Shown piece by piece: positions 1-2,991 of a DNA stretch of 6,453 nucleotides. The stretch spans positions 1 to 6,453 of the forward strand of contig JAICGL010000242.1 of assembly GCA_025923175.1 (NCBI GenBank). The letters run 5' to 3'. The position numbers and the translations under genes were made by a program. Origin of the DNA: Acidimicrobiia bacterium. GTDB lineage: Bacteria; Actinomycetota; Acidimicrobiia; IMCC26256; BP-133. Position 1 is the first letter of the stretch. Every line of letters starts with the position of its first letter. A model generated the notes under the pieces. That model saw only the letters and a program-made list of their open reading frames with translations, did no database searches and was not told where the DNA came from.

Positions 1-1
1 G

Positions 2-457
2 ACGCGAGGTGCGGCGACCACGGAAGCCCGTCTCCGCATCCTCAACTCCCGCGCCCCGGTGATTCCCGGACCGGTCGAAGCCGACGCGATCGGGCTGCTG
101 TTCGGCTCGGGTCTCCCGACCCATTCCCGCGACCGGTCTCCCGTTCGCCCGACGGCGGCGCCGCTCGATCTCGAGAGCATCTCCTGGAGCACCGATCAGC
201 CCCTCGAGCGTCGAGCAACCCTCGATCTGCTGGCCGCGCTCCCGCCGGCCGTCTACCGGGCCAAGGGCGTCGTGCGCTACGCCGGCGCCTCGGTCCCGGC
301 CCTCGTCAACGTGACCGCCGGGCGGCTGCAGAGCCAGTGGGAGCCGGCCCTGGCCGACGCGGCCGGTCCCGGCGGTGCGCTCGTGTTCATCGGCCGGGAC
401 CTCGCGGCCTGGCGGGCCGAACTGCTCGCTGCGCTCGACGCCTGTGTCGCCGGCTGA
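2..457 (+). CDS. CobW-family GTP-binding protein, C-terminal part (5' truncated)
   Basis: An open frame enters from the left edge in the frame starting at base 2 and ends at TGA 455-457, giving 151 visible residues. The first visible residues include LRILNSRAPVIPG, which resembles the 'LNP.A.I' segment that follows the GTPase domain in CobW/COG0523 proteins. The second half carries the CobW C-terminal domain: VYRAKGVVRYAG, then a beta-rich stretch, then LVFIGRDLAAWRAELLAALD close to the end. The nucleotide-binding motifs and the CxCC metal site of this family would lie upstream and cannot be checked. Family members are GTP-dependent metal chaperones (zinc, cobalt or iron depending on subgroup), so the metal cannot be assigned here. 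GTG at 59 is only an internal valine. The gene is convergent with the RHH regulator, with 10 bp between the two stop codons and no room for a terminator. Family assignment is good; role is open. Confidence 0.8.
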   Translation, partial: TRGAATTEARLRILNSRAPVIPGPVEADAIGLLFGSGLPTHSRDRSPVRPTAAPLDLESISWSTDQPLERRATLDLLAALPPAVYRAKGVVRYAGASVPALVNVTAGRLQSQWEPALADAAGPGGALVFIGRDLAAWRAELLAALDACVAG

Positions 458-467
458 CCGGGCGTCG

Positions 468-719
468 CTACTTCTCGTCGTCGAGGTATCCGAGCGCCCG
501 CAAGCGAACCCGAACCTGCTCGACGTCGTCGGTGTCGGTCCCGGTCAGGTCGCGCAGCACGAACAGGATGAACTCGGTGGGGGAGCGGAAGCCCGTCGGC
601 TCGGTGTCGATCAGCGTGGCGATGCGGTCGTAGAGCTTCCGGGGGATCTTTAGCGTGACGTCCGGCTTCTTGGCCTCGTCGCCCGCCTTCTTCGCATCCG
701 GATCCAGCCGCGCACTCAT
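468..719 (-). CDS. Ribbon-helix-helix (CopG-like) transcriptional regulator
   Basis: 83 residues, starting ATG at 719-717. Residues 1-19 are a charged, Lys-rich, probably disordered arm. Residues 20-25 (DVTLKI) form the DNA-contacting beta strand, residues 27-39 helix A, GFRSPTE (43-49) the turn and residues 47-58 helix B, which is the standard RHH layout. A C-terminal tail with RLRALGYLD (72-80) follows. RHH proteins dimerise through the strand and bind short palindromic or repeated operators. Two 18-bp palindromes lie immediately upstream in the intergenic space shared with the cysteine dioxygenase gene, so autoregulation and control of that operon are the natural inference. The protein has no cysteine, so it cannot itself sense persulfide or sulfide through thiols as CsoR-like or ArsR-like sulfur sensors do. 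No clear Shine-Dalgarno precedes the start. An antitoxin role is less likely, as no toxin gene adjoins it. Confidence 0.82.
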   Translation of the reverse strand: MSARLDPDAKKAGDEAKKPDVTLKIPRKLYDRIATLIDTEPTGFRSPTEFILFVLRDLTGTDTDDVEQVRVRLRALGYLDDEK

Positions 720-733
720 ACAGGAAACTTTAG

Positions 734-762
734 TTGCACTCCGGTGGGAGCGTCCCTATAAT
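734..762 (+). promoter_or_regulatory. Sigma-70-type promoter of the cysteine dioxygenase-rhodanese operon
   Basis: A -35 like TTGCAC (734-739) and a perfect TATAAT -10 (757-762) are separated by exactly 17 bp. Transcription would start near 768-770, leaving a leader of about 45 nt before the ATG at 815. The -10 core read on the other strand is TATTATA, so it might also serve the divergent RHH gene, but no good -35 is visible in that direction. Both operator palindromes touch this promoter. Confidence 0.7.
736..753. promoter_or_regulatory. Operator O1 candidate: 18-bp imperfect palindrome in the -35/spacer
   Basis: GCACTCCGGTGGGAGCGT carries half-sites CACTCC (737-742) and GGGAGCG (746-752) around a short centre. 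It matches the second palindrome downstream at 14 of 18 positions. It overlaps the last bases of the -35 and most of the spacer, and lies 17 bp from the RHH start codon. Occupancy should block both directions. The binding protein is inferred to be the adjacent RHH regulator. Confidence 0.62.
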
Positions 763-780
763 ACACTCCTGTAGGAGTGT
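763..780. promoter_or_regulatory. Operator O2 candidate: 18-bp palindrome at the transcription start
   Basis: ACACTCCTGTAGGAGTGT has perfect 8-bp arms ACACTCCT/AGGAGTGT around a GT centre. It begins on the base after the TATAAT box and so covers the predicted transcription start. Its centre is 27 bp from that of O1, about 2.6 helical turns. Being the cleaner of the two palindromes, it is the likely high-affinity site. Confidence 0.7.
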
Positions 781-814
781 AAAGTCCACTGACCTCGCTG
801 GGGAGCGACCAACC

Positions 815-1321
815 ATGCACACCTCGCTGACCGCTGTCACACCGACCGCTGGCACGCTGTCCGACGTCGCCCGGGAACTGGCCGACTCGCCCGAGATCTG
901 GTGGCCCCACGTCCGCCGGGACAGCGGGAAACGTTGGTACGTCTCGCTGCTCGAAGAGAACGACTTCGAGGCCTGGCTGCTGGGCTGGCCGGAGGGTGAG
1001 GGCATCGAGTTGCACGACCACGGCTCGTCGTCCGGAGCCATCGCGGTGCTCGAAGGCACGTTGCTGGAGACCTACATCGAGGCCTCCGGCTGGGTGCGCC
1101 CCAGCGGCCGGCTGTGCCACCGTCAGCTGCCGAAAGGCGCCCTCGTCTCGTTTGAGCCCGACCACATCCACGACGTCGTGAACGGCGGTGCCCGGCAGGC
1201 CCTCAGCATCCACGTCTACTCGCCCCGGCTCCGCTCGATGACGTTCTACGAGAACCGGCCCGACCGAGGTCTGGCCGCCGTGCGCACCGAGGTCGCTCGA
1301 CCCGACCTCGTCCTTGTCTGA
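815..1321 (+). CDS. Cysteine dioxygenase family protein (cupin thiol dioxygenase)
   Basis: 168 residues. It converts L-cysteine plus O2 to cysteine sulfinate with a mononuclear non-haem iron in the cytoplasm. The cupin motif reads ELHDHGSSSGAIAVLEG with iron ligands His67 and His69; the third ligand is His119 in HIHDVVN. SIHVYSPRL supplies His133 and Tyr135, matching the catalytic His/Tyr of mammalian CDO. Arg40 in RWYVSLL sits about where the carboxylate-binding Arg of CDO lies, which favours cysteine over 3-mercaptopropionate (enzymes for the latter tend to have Gln there). Gly74 replaces the Cys of the mammalian Cys-Tyr crosslink, as is usual in bacteria. ATG 815 is chosen because GGGGAG (800-805) lies 9 nt upstream. 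A TTG at 734 in the same frame falls inside the promoter and is rejected. It is the first gene of an operon with the rhodanese, under the O1/O2 promoter. Confidence 0.9.
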   Translation: MHTSLTAVTPTAGTLSDVARELADSPEIWWPHVRRDSGKRWYVSLLEENDFEAWLLGWPEGEGIELHDHGSSSGAIAVLEGTLLETYIEASGWVRPSGRLCHRQLPKGALVSFEPDHIHDVVNGGARQALSIHVYSPRLRSMTFYENRPDRGLAAVRTEVARPDLVLV

Positions 1322-1322
1322 A

Positions 1323-1328
1323 AAGGAG
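1323..1328 (+). promoter_or_regulatory. Shine-Dalgarno of the rhodanese gene (decides its start)
   Basis: AAGGAG lies just after the dioxygenase stop. It ends 1 nt before an ATG at 1330, too close for initiation, and 10 nt before the in-frame ATG at 1339, which is therefore preferred. Another in-frame ATG at 1345 is further than usual. Confidence 0.65.
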
Positions 1329-1338
1329 AATGCCCCCC

Positions 1339-1752
1339 ATGGCCATGACCGTCGACGACCTACTTGCCTCTGCCCGCGAGCGCATCCGCCGCCTCGGCCC
1401 CCACGAGACGGCGGCTGCCTGCCGCCGGGGAGCGCTGCTCATCGACATCCGCCCGACCGTCCTGCGCCGCTGGGAGGGCGAGGTGCCGGGGGCGGTGGTC
1501 CTCGAACGCAACGTGCTCGAGTGGCGCGTCGATCCTGCCAGCGCCCACCGCCTGGCCGGGATCACCGATCACGACTGCGAGATCGTCGTGATGTGTTCGG
1601 AGGGCTATGCCTCGAGCCTGGTGGCGGCCACGCTGGTCGACCTCGGATTCGCGTCGGCGGCCGACCTCGACGGCGGCTTCCAGGCCTGGGCCAAGGCTGG
1701 CCTGCCTGTACGCAACGCCCGACGCCGCAACCGATTGCGGGCGGCGTCCTAG
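1339..1752 (+). CDS. Single-domain rhodanese-like sulfurtransferase
   Basis: 137 residues from ATG 1339. After a helical N-terminus (about 1-30) comes the rhodanese fold: LLIDIRPTVLRRWEGEVPGA (around 33-52, the 'lIDvR...G.ipGA' signature), then IVVMCSEGYASSLVAATLVDLG with catalytic Cys86 in a loop of sulfurtransferase size, then DLDGGFQAWAKAGLPV, the typical C-terminal signature. Such enzymes take sulfane sulfur onto the cysteine as a persulfide and hand it to thiols or carrier proteins. The gene follows the cysteine dioxygenase by 17 bp and is surely co-transcribed. A dioxygenase-rhodanese pairing fits disposal of cysteine sulfur, and TusA and DsrE2 encoded just beyond are plausible partners. 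The C-terminal tail is Arg-rich (NARRRNRLRAAS). The stop codon TAG sits at the outer end of an inverted repeat. ATG 1330 would add three residues but lies too near the Shine-Dalgarno. Confidence 0.9.
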   Translation: MAMTVDDLLASARERIRRLGPHETAAACRRGALLIDIRPTVLRRWEGEVPGAVVLERNVLEWRVDPASAHRLAGITDHDCEIVVMCSEGYASSLVAATLVDLGFASAADLDGGFQAWAKAGLPVRNARRRNRLRAAS

Positions 1753-1832
1753 GGGACCGCTGACCGATCGGGTCGCACGTCTCGCCGGCCAGATTCGCCG
1801 ATCCGCACAACCGGATTGGCCAGCAGTCCCCT
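1751..1832. repeat. 29-bp imperfect inverted repeat downstream of the rhodanese gene
   Basis: Arms 1751-1779 and 1804-1832 are inverted copies matching at 22 of 29 positions, with a 24-nt centre. The outer 7 bp (AGGGGAC/GTCCCCT) are perfect. Six of the seven differences are transitions. Folded as minus-strand RNA, five of them become G-U pairs, so 27 of 29 positions can pair; as plus-strand RNA only one does. The loop contains a further 4-bp CGGC/GCCG pairing. It could be a structured 3' UTR, a minus-strand RNA, or a decayed mobile-element end; nothing here decides. Confidence 0.5.
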
Positions 1833-1862
1833 GAGTCCGGGTAGAGATCCCCGCCCGGAACC

Positions 1863-1930
1863 ACAAAAAAGAACCGGCGTTCCTCAGGGCCCCCTACGCA
1901 CCCCTGAGGAACACCGGTTCTTGTTGTGTC
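1863..1930. terminator. Bidirectional intrinsic terminator between rhodanese and tusA
   Basis: Arms 1869-1889 and 1902-1922 form a 21-position stem with one C-A mismatch (1878/1913) and a 12-nt loop. On the minus strand the stem is followed by a run of T (the A-tract at 1865-1870), a strong terminator for the TusA gene ending at 1934. On the plus strand the tail is TTCTTGTTGTGT, a weaker U-rich tail suited to ending the dioxygenase-rhodanese transcript. One hairpin serves two convergent units. Confidence 0.88.
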
Positions 1931-1933
1931 AGC

Positions 1934-2191
1934 TCAAGCTTTGCGGAGGAGAGCGTGGATCTCGTTGCCTTGCCGCTCGCTGGACAGGAGGGCGTTCCCC
2001 GTCCGGGAGGACCAGGCCTTGATGTCGGGCTCGAAACCGGGATCGCTCGCAAGCACCAGCAACGTCTGCCCGGAGGCGAGGTCCTTGATCGCCTGGGCGG
2101 TCTGGATGATCGGCATGGGACAGGACACGTCCCGGCTGTCGAGCACCTCGTCGGCGACAATACTGGTGGCGCTGGGGTTGGTGATGGTCAT
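1934..2191 (-). CDS. TusA/SirA-family sulfur carrier protein
   Basis: 85 residues, the normal TusA size. After a short N-terminal extension the fold begins at VLDSRDVSCPMPIIQTAQAI. Cys24 in the CPMP sequence is the invariant CPxP cysteine that carries the persulfide at the start of helix 1. SDPGFEPDIKAW (around 50-61) is the other family signature. TusA proteins shuttle sulfur between rhodaneses, cysteine desulfurases and DsrE-type proteins for tRNA thiolation, molybdenum cofactor synthesis or oxidative sulfur metabolism; which applies here is not visible. The start is ATG 2191-2189, with GGGAG (plus-strand 2201-2205) 9 nt upstream. It lies 116 bp downstream of the DsrE2-like gene on the same strand, possibly co-transcribed through a modest terminator. 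It is convergent with the rhodanese gene across the shared terminator. Confidence 0.9.
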   Translation of the reverse strand: MTITNPSATSIVADEVLDSRDVSCPMPIIQTAQAIKDLASGQTLLVLASDPGFEPDIKAWSSRTGNALLSSERQGNEIHALLRKA

Positions 2192-2235
2192 GTGGTCGAT
2201 CTCCCGGCGGCTGGCTTTGAATTCCCGACTACCTT

Positions 2236-2278
2236 ATCGGAAATTAACACAATAGGGCCTCGGGATCTTCCCGGGGCC
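2236..2278 (-). terminator. Possible intrinsic terminator or attenuating hairpin between dsrE2-like and tusA genes
   Basis: Arms 2256-2265 and 2269-2278 form a 10-position GC-rich stem (one A-C mismatch on the minus strand) with a 3-nt loop. On the minus strand it is followed by CTATTGTGTTAATTT, only moderately U-rich. It begins 30 bp past the DsrE2-like stop codon. It may end that transcript or merely reduce read-through into tusA. Confidence 0.45.
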
Positions 2279-2307
2279 GAAAATTTCGTCAAGACGTCGG
2301 TCCGAGA

Positions 2308-2799
2308 TCAGATGAACAGCGTGATGTCGGAGTCGGCCGCCATGTCGATGAAGCTGGCGGCGCCCATCGGCGAGCCGAGCCCGTCGATGAAGTCCTCCTT
2401 CGTGAACCCGTACAGATCCATGGTCATCTGGCAGGGGTAAAGGTTCACGCCGAGGTCCTTGGCCATCCCCAGCAGCTCCGTCGGCGTGGCGACGTTGTAG
2501 GAGTCGGCCAGCTTCTTGATCATCTTCGTGCCGGCGCCACCGAAGTGGATCTTGCCGAGCTTGAGGTGATCGGTGCCGCCCCGGTCGACCAGCGACTCGC
2601 CCTTCTGCATCCAGTTCTGGCCGGTGACGCGGACGTCGTTCTTCTGCAGCACCCGCAAGCCCCAGAAGGTGAAGAAGACGTTCACCTGGAGGCCGGAGGC
2701 CGCTGCCGTGGTGGAGAGGATCAGGACGGGCCAAACCCGGTCCAGGTCGCCGCTCCAACAGATGATCGACATGCACTTCTGTCGCTCGTTGTCGCTCAT
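2308..2799 (-). CDS. DsrE/DsrF/DrsH-like (DsrE2-type) sulfurtransferase
   Basis: 163 residues from ATG 2799. The N-terminal MSIICWSGDLDRVWPVLIL and the following ASGLQVNVFFTFWGL are the first strand-helix-strand units of the DsrE2 fold. YPCQMTMDLYGF (121-132) contains Cys123, the conserved cysteine that accepts persulfide sulfur. The protein ends at an ...ADSDITLFI strand. DsrE2 proteins act with TusA and rhodaneses in cytoplasmic sulfane-sulfur relay, notably in sulfur oxidisers next to Dsr or sHdr systems; neither is visible here. The hydrophobic stretches look like fold strands, so it is probably the soluble type. The start is chosen by GAGGAG (plus-strand 2811-2816), 11 nt upstream. An ATG at 2832 would add 11 residues but has no ribosome site and lies upstream of the predicted transcription start. 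Confidence 0.87.
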   Translation of the reverse strand: MSDNERQKCMSIICWSGDLDRVWPVLILSTTAAASGLQVNVFFTFWGLRVLQKNDVRVTGQNWMQKGESLVDRGGTDHLKLGKIHFGGAGTKMIKKLADSYNVATPTELLGMAKDLGVNLYPCQMTMDLYGFTKEDFIDGLGSPMGAASFIDMAADSDITLFI

Positions 2800-2810
2800 G
2801 GGACCGAGTT

Positions 2811-2816
2811 CTCCTC
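2811..2816 (-). promoter_or_regulatory. Shine-Dalgarno of the dsrE2-like gene (decides its start)
   Basis: GAGGAG on the minus strand, 11 nt before ATG 2799. Nothing comparable precedes the ATG at 2832. Confidence 0.55.
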
Positions 2817-2834
2817 GTACGTGTGGGTCCATTG

Positions 2835-2863
2835 ATGATCGGACAGGTCAGCTTTTTGAGCAA
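2835..2863 (-). promoter_or_regulatory. Candidate promoter of the dsrE2-like (and tusA) unit
   Basis: On the minus strand TTGCTC (2863-2858) and GATCAT (2840-2835) are separated by 17 bp, the spacer starting with five A. Transcription would start near 2828, just upstream of the ribosome site at 2816-2811. The boxes match consensus at 3 and 4 of 6 positions, so this is tentative. Confidence 0.38.
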
Positions 2864-2872
2864 CACCCGCGT

Positions 2873-2907
2873 GGCGCCTGGTCTTCCAGGCCAGGTTTTT
2901 TTGCGCC
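2873..2907 (+). terminator. Hairpin followed by seven T in the dsrE2/helD divergent region
   Basis: Stem GCCTGG/CCAGGC (2876-2881 with 2886-2891, TCTT loop) is followed by CAGG and T7 (2896-2902). The alternative stem CCTGG/CCAGG (2877-2881 with 2891-2895) abuts the T7 directly. GGCGC (2873-2877) and GCGCC (2903-2907) can also pair around the element. It has the form of a plus-strand intrinsic terminator but no plus-strand gene leads into it. It may shield helD from read-through. Confidence 0.45.
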
Positions 2908-2980
2908 CGGTGCGGTCACGCGGATCCATTGGGGTGCTCCAGCTGGCACTCTTATCTGTTCGGGTTTCGACGGGGCGCGC

Positions 2981-2987
2981 AGGAGGT
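2981..2987 (+). promoter_or_regulatory. Shine-Dalgarno of helD (decides its start)
   Basis: AGGAGGT lies 4 nt before TTG 2992, close but usable. It is the strongest ribosome-binding sequence in the intergenic space. The in-frame GTG at 2986 overlaps it, and the in-frame TTG at 2929 has no such site. Confidence 0.6.
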
Positions 2988-2991
2988 GGAC

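Noticed and set aside
734..814. N-terminal extension of the cysteine dioxygenase from a TTG at 734
   Set aside because: It would be translated from sequence containing the -35, the -10 and both operator palindromes. ATG 815 has a proper Shine-Dalgarno, and the family start fits.
2934..2949. GTGCTCCAGCTGGCAC near-palindrome upstream of helD as an operator or rifampicin-associated element
   Set aside because: The outer and inner symmetric parts cannot pair at the same time without a 2-nt offset, and it does not resemble the RAE as I recall it. CCAGCTGG alone is too short to claim.
2944..2960. TGGCAC...TGTT resembling a sigma-54 -24/-12 promoter before helD
   Set aside because: The -12 element is poor and the spacing wrong, and actinobacteria generally lack sigma-54. 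A weak TTGGGG-18-TATCTG sigma-70 alternative (2929-2958) was also judged too poor to list.
2929..2991. Longer helD starting at TTG 2929
   Set aside because: No ribosome site lies before it. The extra residues do not resemble the HelD N-terminus, and AGGAGGT at 2981-2987 points to TTG 2992.
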